A DNA stretch of 64,000 nucleotides from Phytophthora quininea (GCA_011947345.1 JAAVTG010000519.1:310001-374000), one strand, 5' to 3'; positions 44,001-55,740 are shown, numbered from the stretch's first letter. Notes: generated by a model from the sequence alone, not told the origin. A program made the numbers and translations.

Positions 44001-45570
44001 GTGTCGATGATCGCCTCGATCTGCGTGCCCATCACGCGAACGTTGTGGCGCTCGAGGTCGCCGTTCAGGTACAGCTCGATACCGACGGACAGAGCAGTCT
44101 GACCGCCCATGCTGACAAGGATGCCATCCGGCTTCTCCTTCTTGATGATTTCCAGCACGGTCTCTGAGCGGACAGGGACAAAGTACACCTTGTCGGCAAG
44201 GCCCTTGGACGTCTGCACCGTGGCGATGTTGGGGTTGACCAGAACGACGGTCACGCCCTCCTCACGCAGAGCCTTAATAGCCTGCGAGCCAGAGTAGTCG
44301 AACTCACCGGCCTGGCCGATCGACAGACCACCGGAGCCGAGCAGCAGCACCTTGGAGAAGGTGGGGCGATCGTACAGCGAGGTGTCCATGACCGTGAGCT
44401 TAGGCGGGGCACCCGTGACCTTCTCGAGGAACATGTCGAACAGGAAGGCCGTGTCCGTGGGGCCACCGCAGGCCTCTGGGTGGAACTGCACCGAGAAGAA
44501 GGGCTTGTGCTCGTGGATGATACCCTCGTTGGACTTGTCGTTGGCGTTCATGAAGAAGGTCTTCCATCCAGCAGGCAGCGAGTTGGAGTCCACGGCGTAA
44601 CCGTGGTTCTGCGGGGTAATGTAGCAGCGCGTGGTGCGCATGTCAATGCAGGGCTGGTTCATGCCGCGGTTGCCATACTTCATCTTGTACGTGGTGGCGC
44701 CAGCTGCCAGAGCCAGGATCTGGTTACCGAGACAGATACCGAAGATCGGCTTGGGGTTCTCCTGGTTGATCGCCCAGCGAATGCTGCTGATGGTCTTGTC
44801 CGCCATGGTCGGATCGCCCGGACCGTTACTGATGAAGATACCGTCGTACTGGAGCTCGCTGTTGGGCAGGTCGTAGTCGTAGGGCACGACCGTGAGCTCG
44901 ACGCCCTTGGAGGCCAAGTAGCGGATGATGTTGTGCTTCATGCCGCAGTCGAAGGCCACGATGCGGGGCGACGCGCCCTGGTTGTAGACCTTGACCTCCT
45001 TGGTGGTGACCTGCTCCACCAGGTTGAGCTTGTTGGGGTCGACGATCTCGGCCGGCTGGTTCTCGAACTCGATCTTGCCAAGCACGGCGCCGAGAGAGCG
45101 GATGCGCTTGGTGATCATGCGCGTGTCGATGCCGAAGAGCGCCGGCACGTTGTGCTCCTTGAGCCAGTCGCCGAGCGACTTGACGGCGTTCCAGTGGCTG
45201 TGCTGGAACGAGTACTCGGACACGATGAGACCCGAGATCTGCACCGTGCTGGACTCGAAGAACTTGGGCAGGCCGAACTGGTCCTGCACGTCCATGTTGG
45301 GCACGCCGTAGTTGCCGATGAGCGGGTACGTGAGCACGAGGATCTGGCCGCGGTACGACGGGTCGGACAGCGCCTCTGGGTAGCCCACCATGCCCGTGTT
45401 GAAGACCACCTCGCCCGACATGCTCTGGTCGGCGCCGAACGAGTAGCCGGCGTACGTGGTGCCGTCCGCCAGCACGAGCGTGCCGCGCGCCGCGTCGGAC
45501 ACGCCCGCGGCCACGGGGACAGCGTGGCGTTGGCGGGGACCGCGCTCTCGGAGAAGGACACTGTGGACAT
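41090..45570 (-). CDS. Glutamine-dependent carbamoyl-phosphate synthase (GATase-CPSase fusion)
   Basis: Makes carbamoyl phosphate from glutamine, bicarbonate and two ATP for pyrimidines and arginine. Fused small and large subunits: GATase domain with the catalytic Cys in FGICLGNQ and the His/Glu pair in VQFHPEACGG, then two ATP-grasp halves (SIGQAGEFDYSGSQ; GAYCIGSSVEFDW) and the C-terminal allosteric domain ending in GQKLTARKMSIF. No aspartate transcarbamoylase or dihydroorotase is attached, unlike animal CAD. ATG 45570 (MSTVSFSESAV) is preferred; a one-base slip in the C run near 45519 joins it to the long uninterrupted frame. About 1,490 residues. It converges on MIC60 with 180 bp between them. 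Cytosolic location is likely, but the longer upstream frame could be a mitochondrial leader. Confidence 0.92.
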
Positions 45571-46400
45571 GGTCTTGTGTGTGGAAGCGTGGATCGGAGT
45601 GATGGTCTCGAGGGTCTCGAGTGCGCGCTCGGCGGCAAATGCGGAAGTCTTGGAGGCGACTGCGAGCCAACTTGTTGGCGGCGGCTCTCGATCGCGAACT
45701 TGGCTGAACACGGGCGAAGGGACGGCTGAGCGTCACAATCTTCAAGACCACTGGTTTTAAACAGCAGGGCATACAAATGGCAAGTGTGATGTTTTAAACT
45801 GGAGGGTGGGTGATTTAAACGCCCATACTGAGGACAAGTCACTTTTGCGTGGTGCTGGTGCGCCGTGAAATGCGCACAACCTTATGGAGCTCTTTCCGCT
45901 TTTTGCGGTGGAGCGCGCAGGTGGGGAGACAGCTCGTGCCGGGCGCTGACAGGACTCAAGATGGAGCGCTGTACAGGGAGCTACGCGGGCGGGGGACGGC
46001 GATAAGTCGATGCATGCGCCTCACAGCGAGTCCCAGGCGAAGGGTGATGCGGCGCAGTTCGTCTACAGCTCGATGGGGAACAAGTGGCCAGGACGCGTCG
46101 ATGTGCAGAAGACGGAGGACATTTGCCACGAGGGCTGGAGGGGTGAGAGGCGAATGGGGAGATGAAAGGGGCTTGCTGATCCAGCCAAGGACGAGTGCGG
46201 ATACCGTACTGTGGAGATCCTGAACGAACATGGCAAACTGAAATATATTATTTACTCTGAACGCGTTTGGTTTTGGGCGAGATCGAGTGGCACCAATACG
46301 TTGCCGCTGTCGAAGTACAAACGACTCGACACGTGCATTAGCGAAGTTCAGGCCGAGATTCGAGAAGGACTGTGAATCATGGAGTGGAGTGGAATTTTTC
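45571..46400. other. 5' flank of the synthase gene, no gene recognised
   Basis: Overlapping frames of about 125-150 codons occur on both strands (45849-46223 plus, 46411-45956 minus), but neither resembles a protein family. Presumed promoter and spacer. Confidence 0.45.
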
Positions 46401-46419
46401 GGGCGTGCCATACTACTGA

Positions 46420-46880
46420 AGTCTTAAAGCCCGCACAAGCGTACATGGATCTCGTCATGAAAAGCAAAAAAAAAAACGGCGGCATCTACGGTACGGTGGC
46501 CTCACATGCCGGTGTGCATGGTCACTTGGAGCCTCCTGAAATGTTAGATTTGCTCGTGACGCTCGCGTTGATGCGCTTACGGTGAATATGCAACAAGAGC
46601 GAGAGTCTCAGCAATCGTCGATGGAGGAACCACAGCAACAAACAGCGTCCAGTTTGGGGAATGATCAAGGAGTACTCTTGTTGTGGATTGTTGAGCTGTT
46701 TGGGGACTACTACTGACTTTCTTCGAGTGGGAATCCGATCTACAGTGCTAGCCACCGCCCGCCAAGATCAAGGTGATATTCAGGCAACGACGATTACCTA
46801 CTCAAGAGCCAACTACTCGAAGGTTCGACCTCCGAAACTGCCCAGTTGGTCTTCGAAACTTCTAGCAAAAAAGTAGAGTT
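46420..46880 (+). pseudogene. Mosaic of scraps from two neighbouring genes
   Basis: Three pieces in a row. (1) 46480-46585: GGIYGTVASHAGV.. and DARVDALT, copied from a repeat of the Fn3-like gene (49.9-50.1 kb). (2) 46588-46670: MQQERESQQSSMEEPQQQ, matching the Gln-rich frame at 49.2 kb, joined directly to piece 1 by a deletion of the part between. (3) 46750-46830: ATARQDQGDIQATT...NYSKV, matching the tail of the membrane protein (47.65 and 38.6 kb). All lie in the opposite orientation to their 48-50 kb sources. Confidence 0.65.
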
Positions 46881-46954
46881 TCGTACAGCAATACGTGGTT
46901 CACCTCACTGCTCCGCCTCATAAGCATTGTCATCTCCCACCTTTAGGCCACATA

Positions 46955-47433
46955 TTTAGCACCAAGTGCTATAACACCAACGAACACCGGCGTCGTCGTC
47001 TCAAGCGAAGGTAAGCGAAGCCGCACAAAGGCAACGAAGGCAACCGAAGCATCAAAGTTGTGCTTGTGGCCACGAGCGCGTCAATTGCCGATCTTCAGGG
47101 ATACCGTCTCTTTTCTCTTGTTGCTCATCGGTGCGTCTTGGCCAATAGGCCTCACCGCACAGAGCTGTATCGGTAGAGGAACTACGACGAATCCCATTCC
47201 GTCCGACGAAGCTGATTCTTTAGCTTATCGCCGCCGCGTAGCTTCCTGTACAGCAACTTGTGAATGTTTTAAAAACACCAAGATGATCTTCAAGATCGGC
47301 AATTCACGAGCTGGTGGCCACACGCTGCACTTTGGCGCTTCGGTTGCCTTCGTTGCCTTTGTGCGGCTTCGCTTACCTTCGCTTGAGACGACGACGCCGG
47401 TGTTCGTTGGTGTTATAGCACTTGGTGCTAAAA
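46955..47433. mobile_element. Foldback / MITE-like element
   Basis: Two arms of about 142-144 bp (46955-47096 and 47290-47433) are reverse complements with only scattered mismatches near the inner ends. The outer end is TTTAGCACCAAGTGCTATAA. A ~190-bp spacer separates them. No coding capacity and no clear target-site duplication could be seen. It fits a non-autonomous foldback or MITE element and would form a long hairpin if transcribed. Confidence 0.75.
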
Positions 47434-47609
47434 TTTGTTGTAAACATGGTCTGAAGGTTGGACGTGACGATCTTCTGAGACGGAGCAGCGAGTTGCTATA
47501 AGCCAATTTTGCAAGCTTCGAACGACAATCGATAACCAGGGCTCAGTGTCCTGGTTGCAACTCCAGCATCGAAGTCACCGAGTACGAGAAAAAAAAGTGT
47601 CCTGTTGAG

Positions 47610-48635
47610 TCAAACTTGTGAGTAGTTGGTGGCGGGTAGTTCTTGAGTAGGCGTTGAAAGCACCGTTGCTTCAATGTCATCTTCATCTTGGGGGTCGGTG
47701 GCTGTTTGCTCGCATCGCCACTCCCCACAGACGAAGAAAGTCAACTTGTTCGAAACTTTCGCCACTACGAACAGTCCAGACACTCCAACCATCCACAGCA
47801 AGAGCAAGACGACGACGTAAACCCACGGGTGATCGTGCACGTCGACCCAACTGCCGACGAAAGGATCGTTGCCGAGTGTGCAGATCGCAATGATGGGCTC
47901 AATCGCCACCACCACCACGACCAATGCACTCGCCGAACCGACGATAACCTTGGGGACCGCGTAGTAGAAAACCAGGGACCAGACTCGGCGCGTCAAAGTG
48001 ATATGAGGAGACACGAACTCCAACTTGTTGCAGTTCGGAAACGTGAATCGCTTTGCGCACTGGTCTGGATCCGGCGTCGTCGGTTCCTCCGTTGTGAGCG
48101 ATACCTCACCCTCAGCAAAGCGTGCAAGTCGGACATCATTCTTCACGAGGCCACGCACAGCACAACCGCACAGACCGAAGACAGCGCACCCGACCCAAGC
48201 CGCACCGTAAATGTAGCTGAGGATCGCCGCCTCGTAAGCACAGAAGCACATGAATGCAAGGAACAGCACGAACAGCACCACAAATGCGAGGTACATCAAC
48301 ACCTTTCGCTCGATCGACGCCACCAGCTGTACCACCATGACCACGACCACTACGACCACCCACGTGGCGAACCAGCAGGGCGCAAGTGCCGTGTTGATCA
48401 GCATCAAGACCGCAAAGATGACGGCGACGATCATCACCAGGACGTTCAGCACATGGAAAAGGAGGAGCTGGCCGACTTTGTTGGGGAGGGTCTTCACATC
48501 CGTGCACAGCTTGGAACAGAATTGGCTGAGTCCGCTGGGATTGGCGGTTGGGGGTGTTGCCGTGAGCTTTTGCACAAAGAGGTCCGATCTGGATTGAGAC
48601 GGAGCCTGCATAGGCAGTTTATCTGCCGTCTTCAT
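47610..48635 (-). CDS. Multi-pass membrane protein, oomycete-type, intact copy
   Basis: A single uninterrupted exon of 341 residues from ATG 48635 (MKTADKLPMQA). A short polar N-terminus with FVQKLTATPPT is followed by about seven hydrophobic segments (LLLFHVLNVLVMIVAVIFAV, FATWVVVVVVVMVVQLVA, YLAFVVLFVLFLAFM, a Gly/Cys-rich pair, VWSLVFYYAVPKVIVG, VVVVVAIEPIIAICTL, YVVVLLLLWMVG). A soluble loop contains NDVRLARFAEGE and TTPDPDQCAKRF. The C-tail is acidic (CEQTATDPQDEDDIE). No family is recognised. It is one of three related copies in the window and the only intact one. Probably plasma or vacuolar membrane; function unknown. Confidence 0.72.
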   Translation of the reverse strand: MKTADKLPMQAPSQSRSDLFVQKLTATPPTANPSGLSQFCSKLCTDVKTLPNKVGQLLLFHVLNVLVMIVAVIFAVLMLINTALAPCWFATWVVVVVVVMVVQLVASIERKVLMYLAFVVLFVLFLAFMCFCAYEAAILSYIYGAAWVGCAVFGLCGCAVRGLVKNDVRLARFAEGEVSLTTEEPTTPDPDQCAKRFTFPNCNKLEFVSPHITLTRRVWSLVFYYAVPKVIVGSASALVVVVVAIEPIIAICTLGNDPFVGSWVDVHDHPWVYVVVLLLLWMVGVSGLFVVAKVSNKLTFFVCGEWRCEQTATDPQDEDDIEATVLSTPTQELPATNYSQV

Positions 48636-48755
48636 CCGTGAGGTTTCTTAGTCGTGTGGTTCTGTGAGGATCTCCGGAAATGAAGCCGGCAGCATGCTAG
48701 TTTGGCCTGAAGTGTAGCTACCAAAATCAGGATTCTGGGTGTGATATCACCGCTG

Positions 48756-49322
48756 TTAGCAACTTGTCCGCCATGATTGAAGGTCAACGGAGCAGCTTTT
48801 GATTTGCTTCATGTTGTTGTTTGGATGTATCGATTTCTCATTACTTTGGGGGCCTTCGAGCACGTGTTTCACGCCTTGCGTCAATTCAGACTGCTCTAGC
48901 GCTTCATGGGTCCAGATGGGCTGATTCAGATCTGGTAGCTTGGGAAGCTCGGGGTCGTTTGGTACGGGGTCACTGGTCGACTGAGACGAAGTCGCCGCGA
49001 TGTTATCTTGCTTTGCATCACTTTCTGGGGGTGCGTCGTGTGGTGTCTGCTGCGCAGCCTCTCGCTGCTCTGAGGGCGTCTCCGATTCTTGTTGGCCATG
49101 CTCATCTACCAATTCCGGTTTAATCGGCGACTGCGACTCCTCCTCAGTCGCTTTCGGTTGATCATTTCCCAAAGTGGATGCTGATTGTTGCTGTGGCTCT
49201 TGCATGGACGCATGCTGGGACTCTGACTCTGGCTGTGACAACTTTGGATTGCGCTTGACTCCATTGATTTTGATCTTGGCACCTCGTGGTCCTGGACCAC
49301 CAGAACAACAGTAAAGCAACAT
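48756..49322 (-). CDS. Gln/Ser/Pro-rich protein or last exon of the Fn3-repeat gene
   Basis: A 188-codon frame starting beside the stop of the Fn3-like gene. Low complexity: KINGVKRNPKLSQPESES, MQEPQQQSAS, many Glu, Gln, Ser and Pro, and a terminal LQSWRTSC. There is no TM or signal. A CCAG acceptor-like site at about 49290 could splice it to the upstream gene. The mosaic scrap at 46.5 kb joins parts of both, which fits one transcription unit. It could also be a separate disordered protein. Confidence 0.4.
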   Translation of the reverse strand: MLLYCCSGGPGPRGAKIKINGVKRNPKLSQPESESQHASMQEPQQQSASTLGNDQPKATEEESQSPIKPELVDEHGQQESETPSEQREAAQQTPHDAPPESDAKQDNIAATSSQSTSDPVPNDPELPKLPDLNQPIWTHEALEQSELTQGVKHVLEGPQSNEKSIHPNNNMKQIKSCSVDLQSWRTSC

Positions 49323-49343
49323 TAGTTGTCCGGCACGAGCAAT

Positions 49344-52300
49344 TTAAGGACAAATGGCCTCGCCTTTATTCGTGGTCGACAGCTTTACGCATGCCGCGTT
49401 GTTGCCATCAGCCGATTCTTCGTCGCTTGCGGTGCTGTAACCATCTAAACAGTCACCACACACATTGGCTTTGCGCGAACACTGAAGGGCACGAACAACA
49501 ACAATCAGGACACACTCGCAATGAATTCTGAGAAACATATCAACGTACCGGTTTACGACCGCGCTGCTCGCACGTCGGTAGCAAACTGCACTCGACCGCA
49601 TCGGGAAGCACATCTGGGGGCAGTCCATGCGTTCGAGTCGTAACGGCGTCACGTGTCCAGGCGCCGAATACGCCAAAGCTCCCGAGCGTCTCGGAGCGGA
49701 AGTAGAGGTCGTAGGCCCTGCCTTCAGTGAGTCCGGTAATGACAAAGCCTGCTTTTGGTCGGTCCCCGCAGTCTCGTTGATATCCACACTGCCGCTTGCA
49801 AGTATCGCAAGCTCCGTCGAGTGTTGCGGCGTGTCATCTGACGGTGGGGACAGAGCACGCCCGCTAGGAAGAGCAATATAGTGCACGTGACCACGATCGC
49901 TAAGCGTGACATTCAACGTAAGCGCATCGACTCGAGCGTCTGTGGGTGTCACGAACACACCCAAGATTTCAGGTGCCTCCGAATGAGCACGCACACCTGC
50001 ATGTGAGGCCACCGTACCGTAGATGCCGCCGCTGTTTTTGGTCTCCGTGACGAGATGCACTGTGTAGTTGAGCTCGGTCTGCGGAACTTCGAGCATTTGT
50101 TCTTTCCACCCGCTGTCATGCTCACTTTCCATGCTCATTTCGTCCACCTCAAAGCTTTTTGCGCTACAAGCCGGTCCTCCAGAGCTAAACGATTTCCGTA
50201 CCGATCGCTGCCCTTTGCGACATGGTGCGCAGTACTCCACGGTTGCACCGCCACGACAGAAAAATATACAATACCTGGAGCATCCATCCGAAAGCCGACG
50301 GTGAGCGCTCGAGTGGTGCCTGGTGTGGGGTATGCTGCATGAGCCAACAGAATGGGGGCGTTCGCAAACGTCGAGACATCTCGAACTTCACCGATGGCCC
50401 CGTACACACCGTGATCAGCTGGTAGCGCTTCGGATACGATGAACAAGTTGAAGCGTGTGCCCGGTGGCAAATAGTCCAGCAATTCGATGTTCTGTCCTCC
50501 CGAATACGTCACGGTACGTCGCATTCGTACCACATCATGTGGATAATCGTGCACGCTCTTATCGTGGCCGCGGCGATTGTCAGATATGCTTTTGCTGCTT
50601 ATATTGTGCGGAGATGTAACGCTAAAGTCCACGTTACTCGATGCTCCGAGCATGTAGTGCACTTCACTGGGGCGGTCAAGAGCAAATTTCAGAACGAGCT
50701 CGGTGGTTGAGCCTACGCGAGGCTCTAACTGAATTTCGGTGAACTTTGGTGCAAGAGCGTGAGTTCGAACGCGCAGTGGATCTTGGAATTTCTTGCTTAG
50801 CACGCCCTGAGATCCAACTGTTTCGGTCGCAAGCAACACAAAGTAGCTGGAATTTGGAGCAAGGATTCCGTCACCTCCGAGTTCTTCTTCGATATCATTC
50901 CGGTGGTGCTGCCTCTCAGACATTTCAAGCTCCACACGCTTCTGCACTAAAGATGTTTTGCAGTCGCCCTTGCCACCTTTTGTTGCAACAGTAAAGTTTC
51001 TTTCCACTGTCGAGAATCGATCAAGATGCAACGCATCGACTACGGAAGTAGGCGTTTTGCACTGATCAGGGAAAATCAGCAAGTAAATTAGTACACTCGT
51101 GCACGAATCGCAAGCTACGTCAAACTTGACAGAAACCATTGAAGAAGAGCCAAAAGTTGGGTGCGCTTTTGCCTTTGAGATGCGCGGGGGCTCTTCGTGC
51201 GTCTTTACCAGGATCCCATCGTTTTCAGAGCGTGACTCGTTACTTCGGTTCTTGTGTGGATTGACTCGCGTGAACACTCCATCGCTACCACTAGTCTCGT
51301 ACGCAAAAAGAGCAGATATTCGTGGTTTGCGTGCAGTCCGAACACGTCCTGTTTAATCTGGAGTGCAGTAGCGTTTTCAGCCGTAATATTTGTTAGCATC
51401 CCAGCAGCAATAACGCCATCACCCCGTCCTGTTGTTGCTTCTTTGAAAGCACGCGTGACCTCTCCTCGATGGGAAACAAATGATGATCCTGCCAGGTCTC
51501 GTCCATGTTTAAATTTTGTATCGAACAGAATAAAGTAGGGTATTCTGCCCGTAGCCTTGGAAAACCGGTCCAGTACATTGCTGCCAATTCCACCTGTAAC
51601 TTGTGGGGCTTTCAGCAGTTTGGACACATTAAGAGTAACGTGAATACCATCCGTACGCCCGCCCAAAGGACTCACGGCGATCTCGTCAAGCATCACTGAC
51701 TGATTCGTGTAGTCGGCGTGAGTAGCAACTCGATGGCACGCATCAACATTCCCTGACGCGGGCCACCCCAAAATGCCCCGCTAGCAGCGGTCTCAGTGAC
51801 TAAGCACACATCAAATAGTGCGTTGGGCGGCAATTTGTCGATCTCCTTGTGTGCAGTTTTCTCTCGTGCGATATCTTCTCTTGACACCGAGATTGTATCG
51901 TTCACCCAGACGCCGACACCTAATTCTTCGAAGCTAGCCGCTTTAAGCACAGACCCATTTAGTTGTGAAAGATCAAACGTGCTAATGGGTGGAGGCCAGA
52001 CGTGTGCAGATAGGTTTTTGTCTTCGTCCGATGAAATCTGGGCTTGAGAAGTGTTGGCAGATTGACTCCGATCGTGTATGAGCCCTCGGAAAAACAGCGC
52101 GTAGTGCACTTCACCAAAGCGATCCAATTGAAATCTATCGATAACGACGAACTCGACCCAGCCACGGCGTGCACTAACAATTTTTCGGGAATAATCGTAG
52201 GCGGGCCGAGATTCGTGTTCACAAGCACTGGAGGTGGAAATTCGCCGAAGACGCCGCCACTACCGTTCGTTTCCGTCGTAAGAGATACATGGTAAGTAGC

Positions 52301-55300
52301 GCCAGACTTAAGCCCACCCACCGTGATATTATGGACAAACACTGGCGGGTCTGTGGGGCGAGTGTCGTTTGTGCCATTAATTACTTCCATCAAAATGTGA
52401 TTCTCCAGTATCGTGAGCTGTCCTCGGAGTTCGTGTGGCGTGTAGTTTTGATCACCGTGGCTAATTACCGCAGGGTCGGGGAAGTCCACATCAGTAAGAA
52501 AATAGTGCACCACGCCTGGATGAGACAGGTTTGCCGAGATAAGGACGCTATCGATGCTTCCTGGTACAGGATCTACGGTTGCAAGCGAAATCTTGGGTGC
52601 TGGTGCATGTGTCGTGACATTACACAGTGTTGGCTCTCCGAAAACGCCACTGCTACTACCGTCGCGGCTCGTTTCCGTGACGACAAAGAGTTCGTACGTT
52701 GTGTTCGCATTAAGGTCCTCGATTGTGAAGCCATTTGTTAAATTGGAGTCTGTAAAGATGTTTCCACCCTTGAAGAAGACAGAAGAGGAAGATGATGAAG
52801 GGATCCTCTGCTGCTGAAAGCGGGTGTTACTTTCCGTCGAGTATTTCGTAATTGTTGCAGCATCCACAGGCGAATGTTCTTCTTTTCCAGTTTCCACAGC
52901 GTCGACCGTCTCACGAATAGCATAGTGCAGCAAGCAGGGAGAATTTGATTCTACCATTACGTTCGCTGCGACTTGGGATGTGGAAGCTGGAACAGGTTGA
53001 GCCGATAAATCGATAATGCTCGGTGCATTTTTGTGAGTTCGGACAGAAACCATTTCGCTGCGATTGCTGAAAACGCCATTGCGCCGAGCATTTTCTGCAT
53101 ACATACGGACAGTGTACGGTGTGTCTTCAGTGAGGTTGCCGATGTTGAAGGTGAAAATGTTTTGTGATCCCCGCGAGAACTCGAAGCTGCTTCTTTCTTC
53201 GACCTCACGACATTGCTCCATATTTTCGGTGGAGACTGTGTCATTATGCTGAGATAAGCACATGAAAAGAACGTCCTGCGGCTTCGACATGTTAACTTCC
53301 AGCTGGATGCCGGAGACGTCACCCAGAAGTGGCTCAACAGAGCGTAACTCAACTTGGGAGGCATGCTCGTTTGTCGCGGCCTCTAGTAATGTGCTGAAGG
53401 CTCTTCCAAAAGTCCAAAGCTTTTAGATGTCTCTGGCAACAGTGCAATAGAATACGACGTTGCGTCCATGAGACCTGCAATTTCAAACTCCTGCTTGAAT
53501 GCCTCAACATCGCCGTCACCAACAGGGTTTCTTCTGTCGGTAATCCGACTGGAATTAACAGCTCCGGTACTCTCGTTGTTTGACAAAAACTGGAAAACAC
53601 CGATTTGATAGGCACCATTTTCTGAGTCTCGAGGTAATCGGTCTCGTATGAGATTTTGGAGATTTTCCATGCTTGTGGCTTGCTGAAACACGCTGCGGAG
53701 ACTGAGCGTAGGTTCATTGTTACGGGATATGAGGTAGTGAATATTTCCTGTTGGTCGAGCCAGTTCCACCGTCAGGGTAAGTGAACTAACACTTTTGTTC
53801 GTGGATTGCGGAGTAGCACCGAGAATGGTGGGTGCTTCCTGATGGGTCGTAGCTTGTGCTGTGAGCTCACGGAGACCAAATAAACCCTGGCTCCCTGCAG
53901 TCTCCACACGCAAATTTACCTTGTACAACGTACCGCTTTTTAGTCCAGATATATTGGCACGATGTGTTTCCTTCAGACTTGCACGGAACTCTTCCACAGT
54001 CGAGAAGTTGCGTGTAGGAAATATCCCTCGACCGGCGGCGGGCATTAACGCGCTGATATCGCCTACACTCCTCTTAACTCTCCCCACTGCTGTTGCCGAA
54101 CTCATGTCTGAAGCCTTATCTTGCGAGCCATCAGATAATGCAGTTACCTCGTAATGGAAGTCATACGAAAAGTACGACAACGTTTCGAGGGCGACACGTT
54201 GGAGATCGTTACGATCGATTTCAAATTGGTAAGATACCACCAGCGCTGTCGCGCTTGCATTTAGCGGCGAGCACTTCATAAAAGTCAATTCCGGAGCCAA
54301 CGCGTGTGTGCGAACAGCCCGTGGCTTGCGAAGAACCTCGCTGCGAACTTCTCCATACCCAGGCGCTTCTGTCATCATGAAAACATCGTACATTGTGGCT
54401 GGCGACAAATTCGTCACAATTTTCTGGAAATCAAAAGTACCGGTTCCTATCGCTGCTGTTTGCACTGCAAATGCAACTTGACCCACTGTCCCGCTCACAC
54501 CAGTGCTGCGGTTCGCAACAAGATCCTCGCGCGTAATCACCAGGTCGCTGTCTTCTTTCCCACTGGGAACCAAAGCAAAATACACATTTCCACGTGCCGT
54601 AAACGTAGCATTCACCACTACAGTATCTGAAGAAGCATTTGTTGGCCGCATCGAAGTAATTTCCACAACTGGTGGCTCAGGATGTGTCAACGACTGCAGC
54701 ACTGACTGCACCGGCCCAAACACACCGTTGCTGCCGATCACCTCCGCCACAAAGTACACATCGTAGCTCGTGTTGGGCTTTAAACTTTCCACCGCTGTGA
54801 CCACCTTCTCAGCCGTCTGCACCGTCACTGTATTGGCTTCCACGGCTGACACAGCTCCCATAGCTTCTACTGCATTGCTCCTCCCCGGTAAGCGTCGCGT
54901 GGTTGGGTGTACTGGAATTTGAACTTCTTGGGAGACCTGCTGCCGACATTGTTCCGCTGCAGATTTAATTGCCGCAGCATCCAGCGGCGTGTGACCCGTA
55001 AGCAGCACAACATAGTGCAGATGCGCAGCGTCGGTCAGGTACGTCGTCAGCGTCAGCGCAGTGGCAGAGCCATGTGTTGGCTCCACGAAACTGCGGGACT
55101 TCTTGGCATCGTCTAAAAGGGAAAATGAACAATGTTATAATGATGTAACATCTCTGAAAAAGATGGCAACGCACTGTCAGTGGATGTTACAGGACTGTCA
55201 TCGACGAGATCCACAACGTCGACAGCACTTTCGTCTCCATAAATGCAGCCGACAGAGGATAGAAGCAGCAGGACGTAGACACCCAGCCAGGGAAGCGCCC

Positions 55301-55310
55301 ACTGCCGCAT
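49344..55310 (-). CDS. Large secreted protein of about twelve Fn3-like repeats
   Basis: ATG 55310 gives a clear signal peptide (MRQWALPWLGVYVLLLLSSV). After an intron near 55087-55112, about twelve units of roughly 145 residues follow. Each has TALTLTV..., then HYVVL/VHYAL, then the hallmark NTSYDVYFVAEVIGSNGVFG (varied as TTYELFVVTET, GATYHVSLTTETNGSGGVFG, RAYDLYFRSETLGSFGVFG), and ends at a hinge RTHALAP / TTHQEAP. The layout resembles fibronectin type III beta-sandwiches. Near the C-terminus is an EGF/TNFR-like Cys cluster (CSRKANVCGDCLDGY), split by an intron near 49550. Many NxS/T sites. Breaks near 53385, 51960, 51695, 51205, 50135 and 49725 shift the frame. Likely a cell-surface or matrix adhesin-like glycoprotein; no TM or GPI site is evident. 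Confidence 0.65.
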
Positions 55311-55379
55311 GCTAACGCGTGTCAAAGCGTATCTTTATGTGACCTTTCAAGATGTTCAAAAAATGTAGAGCAAAAATAC

Positions 55380-55740
55380 TCTACTGGTGCGTTTGATGGT
55401 CGTCGGTCATTGTGGTTCGCCAGGGGCATATTGCGTTCGCTGTTCTGAATAATCAGTTCTACTGCGAGAAACTGCAGAGAGATTCGAGAGGCATGCCTCA
55501 TTCGAAAGTATGTGAAAGGCCCTCGAATCACTACACGATTATGTAGACCCAAGCTTGCTGTTATCGAGAGGAATGAGATTGCGCACTGGGATTACTTGCG
55601 ACTGGGCGACACATTCGGCGGTGAACGGTATGCGTTGGTGGTCAAAGGTGGACTGACCCACCCACGCGAATTATTTGCTTGCAATAGTACAAGTGCCGTC
55701 GTAGCGACGGATGGACTTGCTGAGGTAAGAACGGTATGAA
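55380..55740 (+). mobile_element. Ty3/gypsy integrase fragment
   Basis: Broken plus-strand frame with HCGSPGHIAF (zinc-binding HHCC start), a degraded CHHVKGPR-like piece, then NEIAHWDYLRLGDTFGGERY and VVKGGLTH, the catalytic-core entry of Ty3/gypsy integrases (compare NEVLHFDYLHLGDSYG in related oomycete elements, from memory). It stops before the second and third acidic residues. No LTR seen. An old, truncated insertion. Confidence 0.55.
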
